From contig DASUWU010000044.1 in assembly GCA_036378315.1 (NCBI GenBank), positions 1 to 64,000 of the forward strand: 64,000 nt of DNA, given 5' to 3'. Position numbers and translations under genes: made by a program. Positions 1 through 8,086 of this stretch are shown piece by piece (within the stretch, counting starts at the first letter, position 1; the number at the start of each line of letters is the position of its first letter). The notes under the pieces were generated by a model. It had not been told where the DNA came from. It ran no database searches and saw nothing but the letters and a program-made list of their open reading frames with translations. The DNA comes from CALAED01 sp036378315. GTDB lineage: Bacteria; Actinomycetota; Actinomycetes; Streptosporangiales; Streptosporangiaceae.

Positions 1-428
1 CGGGCCAGCTCGGCAAGTCCCGGCTCGCAGCCCGGCCCGAAGAAGTAGGCCCAGCGGGCGTGCGCGACGTCGACGGACGCGTCCGGCACGGGAAGCGCCT
101 GCGCGGTGCCGGTCCGTACCGTCACGGCGGCGCGCTCCGCCCGCCGCGCCACCCTGCGCCGGGCGGCGGCGGCCAGGTCCGCGTGCGGTTCGACGCCGAT
201 GACGCGCGCCGCCGTGCGGGCGAACCGCGGCAGGTGGAAGCCGGTGCCGCAGCCGACGTCGAGCACGGTGGCCCCGTCCCACGGCCGGATCCCGGCCATC
301 GCCGCCTCGATCACCCCGTCGGGGTCGACGGCGCGGTTCTCCAGCTCGTACACCTCGGGGAACTTCCAGATGTTCGGGCTCGGCACGGCGCCCTGGGCGA
401 TGCTCGCCATGGCCGCAGGGTAGGCCAT
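1..428 (-). CDS. Class I SAM-dependent methyltransferase, 3'-truncated by window edge
   Basis: Transfers a methyl group from S-adenosylmethionine to an unknown acceptor; cytoplasmic. About 142 codons are present, reading leftward from ATG 428, and the C-terminus lies outside the window. Motif I (VLDVGCGTGFHL) is clear, followed by an acidic residue after the next strand (VIGVEP) and the post-motif region ALPVPDASVDVAHARW, as in the Methyltransf_11/25 families. An in-frame ATG at 410 is an equally possible start, since neither has a good Shine-Dalgarno. It is divergent from the isomerase gene. Substrate cannot be inferred. Confidence 0.85.
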   Translation of the reverse strand, partial: MAYPAAMASIAQGAVPSPNIWKFPEVYELENRAVDPDGVIEAAMAGIRPWDGATVLDVGCGTGFHLPRFARTAARVIGVEPHADLAAAARRRVARRAERAAVTVRTGTAQALPVPDASVDVAHARWAYFFGPGCEPGLAELA

Positions 429-530
429 GACCGGGCCGCGACACGCGTCATGGCAGGTGGCGAGCCATCGGGATCGGTCAGCGGTGGGAGCGCATAGGCT
501 TCGTATGCGTACCTGGGACAGGAGCGCATC

Positions 531-569
531 ATGGTTGTGACCGAGCTACCACCGGCGAGGGAGCATTGA
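531..569 (+). other. Possible 12-codon leader ORF coupled to the isomerase gene
   Basis: ATG 531 is preceded by AGGAG and encodes 12 residues (MVVTELPPAREH) before a TGA at 567-569 that overlaps the TTG start of the next gene (TTGA). The layout suggests translational coupling, with the GAGGGAG inside the leader acting as the downstream Shine-Dalgarno. No conservation evidence is available; it could be chance. Confidence 0.25.
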
Positions 570-1456
570 CCCGAGAGCACAACGGCGCGATCGCGCGGGC
601 GCTGAGCGTGCCCGATGCCCCGATCACGCTGTCCACGGCCTCGGTCTATCCCGAGAAGGTGCCGGCGGCCTTCGAGATGGCCGCTCAGCTGGGTTACGAC
701 GGCGTCGAGGTCATGGTGGCGACCGACCCCGCCTCGCAGGACCTCACCGTGCTGCGCCGGCTGTCCGACTATCACCAGGTGCCGATCCGGTCCATCCACG
801 CGCCGTGCCTGCTGCTGACCCAGCGGGTGTGGGGCCGCGAGCCGTGGGGCAAGCTGCGCCGGTCCAAGGAGGTCGCGGAGGAGCTCGGCGCCAGCGTGGT
901 CGTGGTGCATCCTCCGTTCCGCTGGCAGCGCGAGTACGCCAGAGAGTTCACCGCGGGGCTGGCCAGGATGCAGGACGAGACCGACGTCGTCTTCGCGGTC
1001 GAGAACATGTTCCCCGTGCGGGCCCGCGGCAACGAGGTCGGCATGTACGCCCCGCACTGGAACCCGGTCGACCAGGACTACCCGCACGTCACCCTCGACC
1101 TCTCCCACACCGCGCTGTCCGGCTCGGACGCCGTCGGCATGGTCGACTCGCTCGGCGAGCGGCTCGCCCACCTGCACCTGGCCGACGGCAACGGCGTCCC
1201 CAACCGCGACGAGCACCTGGTCCCCGGGCGTGGGCGCCAACCCTGCGAGCAGGTGCTCGAGAAGCTGGCCGCCGGCGGCTACCACGGCCACATCGTGCTC
1301 GAGGTCAACACCAGGCGCGCCGCCGGCCGCGCCGAACGCACCGACGATCTCGCCGAGGCGCTCGCCTTCGCCAGGCTCCACCTCGCCGCCGCGAGCCGTA
1401 CCTGGGAGGTCACCCCGGGCGGCGAGGTGTCCCCGCGGGGCCGCGTCGGCGGATGA
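566..1456 (+). CDS. Sugar phosphate isomerase/epimerase (xylose isomerase-like TIM barrel)
   Basis: A 296-residue protein of the AP-endonuclease-2/IolE-like TIM-barrel superfamily, which uses a divalent metal to isomerise or dehydrate sugars. Support: N-terminal barrel strand with TASVYPE, the GYDGVEVMV strand, HPPFRWQ, VVFAVENMFP (acidic metal ligand), VTLDLSHTALSG, HLHLADGNGVPNRDEHLVPGRG near residue 215 and IVLEVNT near 250. These give the expected Glu/Asp/His ligands. Start TTG 566 has GAGGGAG just upstream; GTG 608 is an alternative that matches the length of some relatives. It overlaps the TetR gene by ATGA. Substrate unknown. Confidence 0.85.
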   Translation: MTREHNGAIARALSVPDAPITLSTASVYPEKVPAAFEMAAQLGYDGVEVMVATDPASQDLTVLRRLSDYHQVPIRSIHAPCLLLTQRVWGREPWGKLRRSKEVAEELGASVVVVHPPFRWQREYAREFTAGLARMQDETDVVFAVENMFPVRARGNEVGMYAPHWNPVDQDYPHVTLDLSHTALSGSDAVGMVDSLGERLAHLHLADGNGVPNRDEHLVPGRGRQPCEQVLEKLAAGGYHGHIVLEVNTRRAAGRAERTDDLAEALAFARLHLAAASRTWEVTPGGEVSPRGRVGG

Positions 1457-2055
1457 CCGGGATGGCCGCCGCACCCGAGTCCCGGCGTCCAGGTCGGCGC
1501 CCGGGTCCCACCGAGACCCGCGAGGCGATCCTGGCCGCCGCGCGGCAGCTGTTCGCCGAGAAGGGGTACGACGGCGCCTCGATCAGGGCGATCGCCCGGG
1601 CCGCCGGCGTCGACCCGGCCTTGGTGCACCACTTCTTCGGCACCAAGGAGGAGCTCTTCGTGACCGCGGTGCGGTTCCCGATGAACCCCGCCGAGGTGCT
1701 CCCTTACGTCTTCGAGGGTCCGCTCGACAGCATCGGCCGCCGCATGGCCGAGGCGTTCCTGCGCGTGTGGGGCCGGCCGGAGGCGCGCGGTCCGCTCATC
1801 GGCCTGCTCAGGTCGGCCATGACGCAGGAGCGGGCGGCCGAGATGTTGCGGCAGTTCGTGTCGGCGGCGATCGTGGCCCGGGTCGGCGAGCGGTTCGACA
1901 TCCCGCTGGTGCGCATCGAGGCGGCCGCCGCCCAGATGATCGGCGTGGCGCTGCTGCGGTACGTGCTGCGGGTCGAGCCGATCGCGTCCGTCCCTGACGA
2001 CGAGCTGATCGAGCTGCTCGCCCCCACGCTGCAGCGTTACTTCGACGGCCGGTAA
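1453..2055 (+). CDS. TetR/AcrR-family transcriptional repressor
   Basis: A 200-residue one-component repressor with an N-terminal TetR helix-turn-helix (residues about 20-65: REAILAAARQLFAEKGYDG, SIRAIARAAGV, ALVHHFFGTKEELF) and an all-alpha C-terminal ligand domain. ATG 1453 overlaps the isomerase stop codon. The next operon, an ABC-2 exporter in the same direction, has a palindromic operator over its start (2109-2122), so repression of that exporter, relieved by an exported compound, is the natural inference. Ligand unknown. Confidence 0.92.
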   Translation: MTGMAAAPESRRPGRRPGPTETREAILAAARQLFAEKGYDGASIRAIARAAGVDPALVHHFFGTKEELFVTAVRFPMNPAEVLPYVFEGPLDSIGRRMAEAFLRVWGRPEARGPLIGLLRSAMTQERAAEMLRQFVSAAIVARVGERFDIPLVRIEAAAAQMIGVALLRYVLRVEPIASVPDDELIELLAPTLQRYFDGR

Positions 2056-2079
2056 CACGCCGGTAACCAGCTAACGAGC

Positions 2080-2122
2080 TTGACCCGGATACCGTCGCGG
2101 GCTTAAATTCAACACATGTTGA
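2080..2122 (+). promoter_or_regulatory. Leaderless promoter with TetR-type operator over the start codon
   Basis: TTGACC (2080-2085), a 17-bp spacer and TTAAAT (2103-2108) place the transcription start at about 2115-2116, on the A of ATG 2116, so the exporter mRNA is probably leaderless. A palindrome TCAACA-CA-TGTTGA covers 2109-2122, with further paired bases at 2106-2107/2124-2125. A dimeric repressor bound here would cover the -10 region, the start site and the start codon together. The neighbouring TetR protein is the likely ligand-responsive repressor (inference). Confidence 0.65.
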
Positions 2123-2880
2123 GTTCTGTGGTGAGCGTGCGCGAGCTGCGCGTCGACCGCGGCGGGCGCGAGGTGCTGCACGGCCTCACGTTCGACGTGC
2201 CGCGCGGCTCCGTCGTCGGCCTGCTCGGCCCGAGCGGCTGCGGCAAGACGACGTTGATGCGGGCCATCGTGGGGGTGCAGGTGGTGCGCGGCGGCTCGGT
2301 CACCGTGCTCGGCCACCCGGCCGGCACCCCGCCGCTGCGCCGGCTGGTCGGCTACTCGACGCAGAATCCGGCCATCTACAAGGACCTCACGGTCGCCGAG
2401 AACCTCCGTTACTTCGCGTCCGTGCTCGGCGCGCCGCGCGGCGACGCCGACCGCGTCATCGACGAGGTCGGGCTCGGGGTGAACCGCCACCAGATCGTCG
2501 CCACCCTGTCCGGCGGCGAGCTGTCGCGGGCCAGCCTGGCGGCCGCGCTGCTCGGCTCGCCCGAGCTGCTCGTCCTCGACGAGCCGACGGTCGGCCTCGA
2601 CCCGGTGCTGCGGCAGGAGTTGTGGGAGCTGTTCCACGAGCTGGCCGGCCGCGGCGTCACCCTGATCATCTCCAGTCACGTGATGGACGAGGCGAACCGG
2701 TGCCGCCGGTTGTTCCTCATGCGCGACGGACACATCCTGGCCGACGACACGCCCGACGGGCTGCGCGACGCCACCGGCGCCGCCGACCTGGAGGACGCGT
2801 TCCTGCGCGTGATCGCCGAACGCCAGCGGCAGGAGGACCTGAGTGAGCAGCAGGCGCACGAGGAGGCGCGTCCGGCATGA
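2116..2880 (+). CDS. ABC-2 exporter ATP-binding subunit
   Basis: A 254-residue ATPase powering export by the permease encoded next. Walker A is GPSGCGKTTL (about residues 35-44), the Q-loop region is YSTQNPAIYKDLTV, the signature is LSGGELSRASL, Walker B is LLVLDEPTVGLDP, and the switch histidine lies in IISSHVMDEA. This is the DrrA/NodI-like class common in actinomycete drug and lipid exporters. ATG 2116 lies within a TetR-type operator; the stop overlaps the permease ATG. Confidence 0.94.
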   Translation: MLSSVVSVRELRVDRGGREVLHGLTFDVPRGSVVGLLGPSGCGKTTLMRAIVGVQVVRGGSVTVLGHPAGTPPLRRLVGYSTQNPAIYKDLTVAENLRYFASVLGAPRGDADRVIDEVGLGVNRHQIVATLSGGELSRASLAAALLGSPELLVLDEPTVGLDPVLRQELWELFHELAGRGVTLIISSHVMDEANRCRRLFLMRDGHILADDTPDGLRDATGAADLEDAFLRVIAERQRQEDLSEQQAHEEARPA

Positions 2881-3611
2881 ACGTCCGCATCACCCTCGCC
2901 ACGACCCGTCGCATCCTGGCCCAGCTCCGGCACGACCACCGCACGGTCGGCCTGCTCATCGGGGTGCCCAGCCTGCTGATGGTCCTGCTGCGTTACGTGA
3001 TCGACAATCCGCTCGCCTTCGACCGGTTCGGGCCGATGCTGCTCGGGCTCTTCCCGTTCATCGTGATGTTCATCGTCACCTCGGTCGGCACGCTGCGCGA
3101 GCGGACGGGCGGCACGCTGGAGCGGCTGATGACGACGCCGCTCGGCAAGCTCGACCTGCTCGTCGGCTACGCCCTGGCCTTCGGCGCGCTCGCCCTCGTC
3201 CAGGTCGGCATCGTCACCGCGATCTCCATGACGTGGCTGGGCCTCGACCTCGCCGGCCCGCTGTGGGCGCTGGTCGTGGTGGCCGTGCTCGACGCGCTGC
3301 TCGGCATGGCGCTCGGCCTCTTCGCCAGCGCGTTCGCCCGCACCGAGTTCCAGGCCGTGCAGTTCATGCCCGCGTTCGTGCTGCCGCAGACGCTGCTGTG
3401 CGGGATCATCGTGGCCCGCGACCAGATGGCGAACTGGCTCGAGTGGATCTCCAACGTGCTGCCGCTGTCGTACGCCGTGGAGGCCATGCAGCGGCTCACC
3501 GGCGAGGCGAGCGTCTCCGGCACCTTGGTCCGCGACATGGTCGTCATCGCCGGCTGCACGGCCCTGGCCCTCGCCCTCGGCGCCGCCACCCTCCGCCGCC
3601 GCACCCCCTGA
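2877..3611 (+). CDS. ABC-2 type exporter permease
   Basis: A 244-residue integral membrane subunit of the DrrB/NodJ/YadH type with six predicted membrane segments. The conserved cytoplasmic loop LRERTGGTLERLMTTPLGK follows the second segment, and the C-terminal half carries NWLEWISNVLPLSYAVEAM typical of ABC2_membrane proteins. It starts at ATG 2877 inside the stop of the ATPase gene, so the two are translationally coupled. Substrate unknown; the TetR gene suggests a toxic or signalling compound. Confidence 0.92.
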   Translation: MNVRITLATTRRILAQLRHDHRTVGLLIGVPSLLMVLLRYVIDNPLAFDRFGPMLLGLFPFIVMFIVTSVGTLRERTGGTLERLMTTPLGKLDLLVGYALAFGALALVQVGIVTAISMTWLGLDLAGPLWALVVVAVLDALLGMALGLFASAFARTEFQAVQFMPAFVLPQTLLCGIIVARDQMANWLEWISNVLPLSYAVEAMQRLTGEASVSGTLVRDMVVIAGCTALALALGAATLRRRTP

Positions 3612-3669
3612 GCCTCGTCATAACCTTGGGGAAGGCGGGACAGCGGCGTCCCGGGCGAGGAGGGGTACG

Positions 3670-4602
3670 GTGCTCCGTCAGGCGCTCTTGGCGGCGTCCC
3701 ACAGCGATGGCGTACGCAGGCTCATGCAGAGCGCGCCGTACAGCCGCGATGTGGTGCGCCGGTTCATCGCGGGAGAGGGCGTCGACGACGCCCTGCTGGT
3801 GGCGGCCGAGCTGACCAGGGCCGGCCTGCTCGTCACTTTGGACAACCTCGGCGAGGACACCCGCGACGCGGGGCGGGCGGCGGCGATCGTCGACAACTAC
3901 GAGACGCTGCTCGACAAGCTGCGCGGCGCCGATCTCGGCGCCGGCCCGGCCGGCCGCGTCGAGGTGTCGGTCAAGCTCACCGCGCTCGGCCAGGCGGTGA
4001 ACGAGGATCTGGCGCTCGCGAACGCCCGGCGGGTCTGCGCCGCCGCGCGCGCCGCGGACACGACGGTCACCATCGACATGGAAGACCACCGCACCGTCGA
4101 CTCCACGCTGCGGATCCTGCGCGAACTGCGCACCGACTTCCCTGACGCGGGCGCGGTCATCCAGGCCTACCTGCGCCGCTCCGAGCAGGACTGCGCCGAC
4201 CTGGCGTACGAGGGGTCCAGGGTGCGGTTGTGCAAGGGCGCGTACGCGGCGCCGGACGCGGTGGCCTTCACCGGCCGCCGCGAGATCGACAAGTCGTACG
4301 TCCGGTGCATGAAGGTGTTGATGGCCGGCAAGGGCTACCCGATGCTGGCGACGCACGACCCAACCCTCATCGAGATCGGCGGCACGCTCGCCGTGCTGAA
4401 CGAACGGGCGCCGAGCGCCTTCGAATACCAGATGCTGTACGGCGTCCGGCCGCACGAGCAGCGGCGCCTGGTCGACATGGGCGCCCGGGTGCGGGTGTAC
4501 CTTCCGTACGGCCAGGAATGGTACGGCTACATGATGCGCCGCCTCGCCGAGCGACCGGCGAACCTCGGCTTCTTCCTCCGCTCGCTGGCGACGCGGTCCT
4601 GA
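3670..4602 (+). CDS. putB: Proline dehydrogenase (mono-functional, PutB type)
   Basis: Oxidises L-proline to delta-1-pyrroline-5-carboxylate (P5C) with FAD and passes electrons to quinone; peripheral membrane flavoenzyme. At 310 residues it matches the short actinobacterial form without a fused P5C dehydrogenase. Diagnostic parts are SVKLTALGQ, VTIDMEDHRTVDSTL, RVRLCKGAYAAP, LATHDPTLI, FEYQMLYGVRP and the C-terminal EWYGYMMRRLAERPANL, which holds the paired arginines that bind proline carboxylate. GTG 3670 is chosen for family length. proC, 34 bp downstream, makes proline from the product. Confidence 0.93.
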   Translation: MLRQALLAASHSDGVRRLMQSAPYSRDVVRRFIAGEGVDDALLVAAELTRAGLLVTLDNLGEDTRDAGRAAAIVDNYETLLDKLRGADLGAGPAGRVEVSVKLTALGQAVNEDLALANARRVCAAARAADTTVTIDMEDHRTVDSTLRILRELRTDFPDAGAVIQAYLRRSEQDCADLAYEGSRVRLCKGAYAAPDAVAFTGRREIDKSYVRCMKVLMAGKGYPMLATHDPTLIEIGGTLAVLNERAPSAFEYQMLYGVRPHEQRRLVDMGARVRVYLPYGQEWYGYMMRRLAERPANLGFFLRSLATRS

Positions 4603-4636
4603 GGTCCGAGGCCCTGCGGCCCTGAAGGGGGAGACG

Positions 4637-5431
4637 ATGATCGCGATTCTCGGTGCCGGCAAGATGGGCGAGGCGCTGCTGTCCGGCGTGCTGCGGGCCG
4701 GCCGGCGGCCGGCCGACCTCATGGTGACCGTGCGGCGCGACGAGCGCGGCGCGCTGCTGGGCGAGCGGTACGGCGTCGAGGTGGTGAGCAACACAGAGGC
4801 CGCCAAGCGGGCCGAGACGCTGATCCTCGCGGTCAAGCCGCAGGACATGGCGGTGCTGCTGCAGGACGTGGCGCCGCACCTGCCGGCCGGACGGCTGGTC
4901 ATCTCGATCGCCGCCGGCATCACCACATCGTTCGTGGAGAGCCGGCTGCCCGCCGGCGTACCGGTCGTGCGGGTCATGTCGAACACCCCGGTCCACGTCG
5001 ACGAGGCGATGAGCGTGATCTCCGCCGGGTCGCACGCCGACGAGGAGCACCTCAAGCGCACCGAGGAGCTGCTCGCTCCGGTCGGCAAGGTGCTGCGCAT
5101 CCCCGAGTCGCTGCAGGACGCGGCGACCGCCCTGTCCGGCAGCGGTCCCGCGTACTTCTACTTCCTCGTCGAGGCCATGGTCGACGCCGGCATCCTGCTC
5201 GGCATGCCGCGGGCGGCGGCGCTCGAGATGGTCATCCAGTCGGCGGTCGGCGCGGCGGTCATGCTGCGGGACTCGGGCGAGCATCCTGTCCTGCTGCGCG
5301 AGGCGGTCACCTCCCCGGCCGGCACCACCATCAACGCCATCCGCGAGCTGGAGCGGCACGGCGTGCGGGCGGCCGTGATCGAGGCCATCGAGTCGGCGCG
5401 CGACCGCGGCCGCGAGCTCGCCGCCGGCTGA
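4637..5431 (+). CDS. proC: Pyrroline-5-carboxylate reductase
   Basis: Reduces P5C to L-proline with NAD(P)H, the last step of proline synthesis; cytoplasmic. The 264-residue protein opens with the Rossmann motif ILGAGKMGEALLSG, continues with LILAVKPQDM and RVMSNTPVHVDEAMSV, and carries the family signature near the C-terminus (LREAVTSPAGTTINAIREL). ATG 4637 follows AAGGGGGAG. Placed just after putB, it closes a potential proline-P5C redox loop if both are expressed together. Confidence 0.95.
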   Translation: MIAILGAGKMGEALLSGVLRAGRRPADLMVTVRRDERGALLGERYGVEVVSNTEAAKRAETLILAVKPQDMAVLLQDVAPHLPAGRLVISIAAGITTSFVESRLPAGVPVVRVMSNTPVHVDEAMSVISAGSHADEEHLKRTEELLAPVGKVLRIPESLQDAATALSGSGPAYFYFLVEAMVDAGILLGMPRAAALEMVIQSAVGAAVMLRDSGEHPVLLREAVTSPAGTTINAIRELERHGVRAAVIEAIESARDRGRELAAG

Positions 5432-5435
5432 TTGG

Positions 5436-5459
5436 GCGATTTGCCGGTTTTCAAATCGC
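5436..5459. repeat. Perfect inverted repeat downstream of proC
   Basis: Arms GCGATTTG and CAAATCGC (8 bp each) flank the 8-nt loop CCGGTTTT, 4 bp after the proC stop and 42 bp before the next start. It could end proC transcription, though no T-run follows on the plus strand, or serve as an operator for the membrane protein gene. The arms are AT-richer than the surroundings, which makes chance less likely. Confidence 0.5.
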
Positions 5460-5501
5460 AGATCGGGTGAACCGAAACCCCCGTTGATCCGGTTTATAGG
5501 T

Positions 5502-5957
5502 ATGAGACTCTTGCTTCGCCTACTCGTCGCGGCGGGCCTCGCCGTGGACGCGTACGAACATTGGGTATTCGCGCCGCAGATGCACGGGGTGCCGGGCGGC
5601 AGCATCGGCGCCGACACGTTGTTCCGCGTCCAGGCCGGCGTGGCGGTGGCCACCGCTGTGCTGGTGCTCGCCTGGCCGCGCCGGTGGACCAACGCCGTCG
5701 CCTTCCTCGTGGCCGGCAGCGCCCTGGGCGCCGTCCTGCTCTACTACTTCGTCGATGTCGGCGCGCTCGGGCCGCTGCCCGCGATGCACGAGCCGGTCTG
5801 GTACGCCGAGAAGACGATCAGTGCCGCCGGCGAGGGGGTCGCCGCGCTGGCCGCGCTGGCCGGCGTCATCCTCGGCCGCTCCCGCGCCCGCACGGCACCG
5901 CCGGAGCCCGCGCGGTACGGGGCCGGGCTGCCCCAGCGCGAGCACGCCCGCCGGTAG
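5502..5957 (+). CDS. Small four-helix membrane protein, unknown function
   Basis: A 151-residue hydrophobic protein with about four membrane segments (roughly residues 2-18, 45-62, 67-88, 108-130) and a short basic cytoplasmic tail. Start ATG 5502 is preferred; TTG 5484 is in frame but would add six residues. There is an HW/MHG-rich loop (YEHWVFAPQMHG) after the first segment and MHEPVW before the last. No family is recognised with confidence. It stands alone between proC and the MacA-like operon, separated from the latter by a G/C hairpin. Confidence 0.75.
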   Translation: MRLLLRLLVAAGLAVDAYEHWVFAPQMHGVPGGSIGADTLFRVQAGVAVATAVLVLAWPRRWTNAVAFLVAGSALGAVLLYYFVDVGALGPLPAMHEPVWYAEKTISAAGEGVAALAALAGVILGRSRARTAPPEPARYGAGLPQREHARR

Positions 5958-5967
5958 ATCGCCGGGA

Positions 5968-5986
5968 CGGGGGGCAGATCCCCCCG
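5968..5986 (+). terminator. GC hairpin between membrane gene and MacA-like operon
   Basis: CGGGGGG-CAGAT-CCCCCCG forms a 7-bp stem starting 11 bp after the preceding stop. No T-tract follows, so this is a candidate intrinsic or L-shaped terminator, typical of high-GC actinobacteria, or a 5' structure of the next transcript. Confidence 0.4.
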
Positions 5987-6014
5987 GGAGCGACCGCCCG
6001 CCTACGATGCCGTC

Positions 6015-7373
6015 GTGGTCTTGCGGCGGTTTCTCCCCCTTGTCCTGATCATCGGTTTGCCCAGCGCCGGCCTGCTGAGCGCGTGCTCGGGCGGCCCGCC
6101 GTCGAAGGTGCGTATCGGGTCGGTCACCCGGGCCGACGTGGCCGAGGTCGTCGAGGCCCCGGGCACGGTGACGGCCCGGGCGACGGCCACGCTGCGCTCC
6201 CCGGCCGACGGCACCGTCAAGCGGCTGCGGGTGGCCGACGGCGACGAGGTGCGCGAGGGCGAGGTGGTGGCGGAGATCTCCTCGCCGAGCGCGCGGGAGC
6301 AGCTCGCCCAGGCCAGGGACGCCGACCGCCAGGCGGCGTCCGGCGGTGGCGTCCCGGCCGGGATCGACCTGTCGGCGTTCCGGCGGCAGAGCGACAGGAC
6401 GGCCAGGCAGGGGTTCGCGGCGGCCGGTGCCGCGGCCAAGCGGGTTCCCGATCCCGCGGCGCGCGCCCAGATCCTCGGCCAGATCGCCAAGGCCAGGGCC
6501 GAGTACGCCCTGGCCGCCGCGGCGGCCAGGAACGCCGTCGCCCAGCTCAACGCCGGCATCGGCAGCGTGGCGTCGGCGATGTCGTCCATCACGGCGGCGC
6601 AGCGGGTGCAGACCCGGGCGGCGGTACGGGCGGCCGAGCGCACCGTGCGGGCGCTCGTGCTCAGGGCGCCGTTCGACGGCGTGGTCGGACTCGGCGGCCC
6701 GGCCGGCGGCCCCCCCGACCTCGCCGGCCGGCTCTCCCAGCTCCAGGGACAGGGCCAGGGCTCAGAAAGCCTGGCGGCAGGCCTTTCCGGCGCCGCGGGC
6801 GGCGGCGCGACGAACGCCGCCCAGGTCGCCGAGGGCGCGCCGGTCGCCTCGGGCGACGCGGTGGTCACGATCACCGACGTGTCCAAGCTCACTGTGTCGG
6901 CGGACGTGGACGAGACCGACGTGCTGCAGGTCAGGCGCGGGATCTCGGCACGGGTCGAGCTGGACGCCGCGCCAGGCGCGAGCTACCCGGCCACGGTCAC
7001 CGGGATCGGCGCCACGCCGGCCCAGTCGAGCGGCGGCGGCGTGACGTACAAGGTCACGCTCGTCCTTGGCCAGGGGATGTACGCCGGCGGCGCCCGCGCC
7101 CCCCGGCCCAAGCCCGGCATGAGCGCCGTGGTCGACCTCCGGGTACGCGAGGCCCGCGGCGCGCTGTCGTTGCCGTCGTCGGCGATCGTGACGAGCGGGC
7201 AGAACGCGACCGTCTGGGTGGTGGCCGGCGGCCACGCCCAGCGGCGGGTGGTCAGGCTCGGCGCCCAGGGCGACGCACTGGCGCAAGTCGTGTCCGGCGT
7301 GGGGGAAGGTGAGCGGGTCGTCGTCCGCGGCGCCGACTCCGTACACCAGGGCCAGAAGCTCTCCGGCCGATGA
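6015..7373 (+). CDS. MacA/HlyD-like efflux adaptor lipoprotein
   Basis: A 452-residue membrane-anchored adaptor for the ATPase and permease encoded downstream. The N-terminus is a lipoprotein signal ending in the lipobox LLSAC (Cys about residue 24). The biotinyl-lipoyl-like half (ATLRSPADGTVKRLRVADGDEVREGE) is followed by an Ala-rich helical hairpin, then the returning half (VRALVLRAPFDGVVGLG), a beta-barrel region and a membrane-proximal domain. GTG 6015 lies 6 nt after TACGAT, so the mRNA may be leaderless. The stop overlaps the next ATG. Substrate unknown. Confidence 0.88.
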   Translation: MVLRRFLPLVLIIGLPSAGLLSACSGGPPSKVRIGSVTRADVAEVVEAPGTVTARATATLRSPADGTVKRLRVADGDEVREGEVVAEISSPSAREQLAQARDADRQAASGGGVPAGIDLSAFRRQSDRTARQGFAAAGAAAKRVPDPAARAQILGQIAKARAEYALAAAAARNAVAQLNAGIGSVASAMSSITAAQRVQTRAAVRAAERTVRALVLRAPFDGVVGLGGPAGGPPDLAGRLSQLQGQGQGSESLAAGLSGAAGGGATNAAQVAEGAPVASGDAVVTITDVSKLTVSADVDETDVLQVRRGISARVELDAAPGASYPATVTGIGATPAQSSGGGVTYKVTLVLGQGMYAGGARAPRPKPGMSAVVDLRVREARGALSLPSSAIVTSGQNATVWVVAGGHAQRRVVRLGAQGDALAQVVSGVGEGERVVVRGADSVHQGQKLSGR

Positions 7374-8086
7374 CCGGCTCGCCCGCTGCCGCGGCCCCGG
7401 CGGACGCCGCCCCGGCGCTCGACGCGACGGACGTCACCCGGGCCTACCAGCTGGAAGGGGTGCGGGTCGCGGCGCTGCGCGGCGTGACCGTGCGGATCGC
7501 GGCGGGCGAGTTCGTGGCGATCGTCGGCCCGTCCGGGTCGGGGAAATCCACCCTCATGCATCTGCTCGGCTGCCTCGACCGCCCGACGTCAGGCACGATG
7601 CGGATCGGCGGCCGCGACGTGGCCAAGCTGTCGGACGGCGAGCTGGCCGACCTGCGCAACCACACGATCGGCTTCGTCTTCCAGGGTTTCCACCTGCTGC
7701 CGCGGACCAACGCCCGCGACAACGTCGCGCTGCCGCTCGTCTATCGCGGGGTCTCGCGGGCCGAGCGGCGGCGGCGTGCGGTCGCCGCGTTGGAGACGGT
7801 CGGCCTCGGGCACCGCATCGGCCACCGGCCGGGGCAGCTGTCCGGCGGCGAGCAGCAGCGGGTCGCCATCGCCAGGGCCCTGGTCGGCGAGCCGCGGGTG
7901 GTGCTGGCCGACGAGCCGACCGGCAACCTCGACACCAAGACCGGGCAGGAGGTCATGGAGCTGCTCGAGCGGCTCAACGCCGAGCGCGGCGTCGCCGTCG
8001 TCATCGTGACCCACGAGCCGGAGGTCGCCGGCCGCGCCGCCCGGCAGATCCATCTCCGCGACGGCCTGGTTGTCGGTGACACATGA
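7370..8086 (+). CDS. MacB/LolD-type ABC transporter ATP-binding protein
   Basis: A 238-residue ATPase of the LolD/MacB/FtsE class. Walker A is VGPSGSGKSTLMHLLG, followed by the class-typical LDRPTSGTMRIGG, the Q-loop region VFQGFHLLPRTNARDNV, the signature LSGGEQQRVAIARAL, and Walker B VVLADEPTGNLDTKTG. It is coupled by 4-nt overlaps to the adaptor upstream and permease downstream, giving a complete mechanotransmission-type exporter in a bacterium that has no typical outer membrane. Confidence 0.94.
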   Translation: MTGSPAAAAPADAAPALDATDVTRAYQLEGVRVAALRGVTVRIAAGEFVAIVGPSGSGKSTLMHLLGCLDRPTSGTMRIGGRDVAKLSDGELADLRNHTIGFVFQGFHLLPRTNARDNVALPLVYRGVSRAERRRRAVAALETVGLGHRIGHRPGQLSGGEQQRVAIARALVGEPRVVLADEPTGNLDTKTGQEVMELLERLNAERGVAVVIVTHEPEVAGRAARQIHLRDGLVVGDT

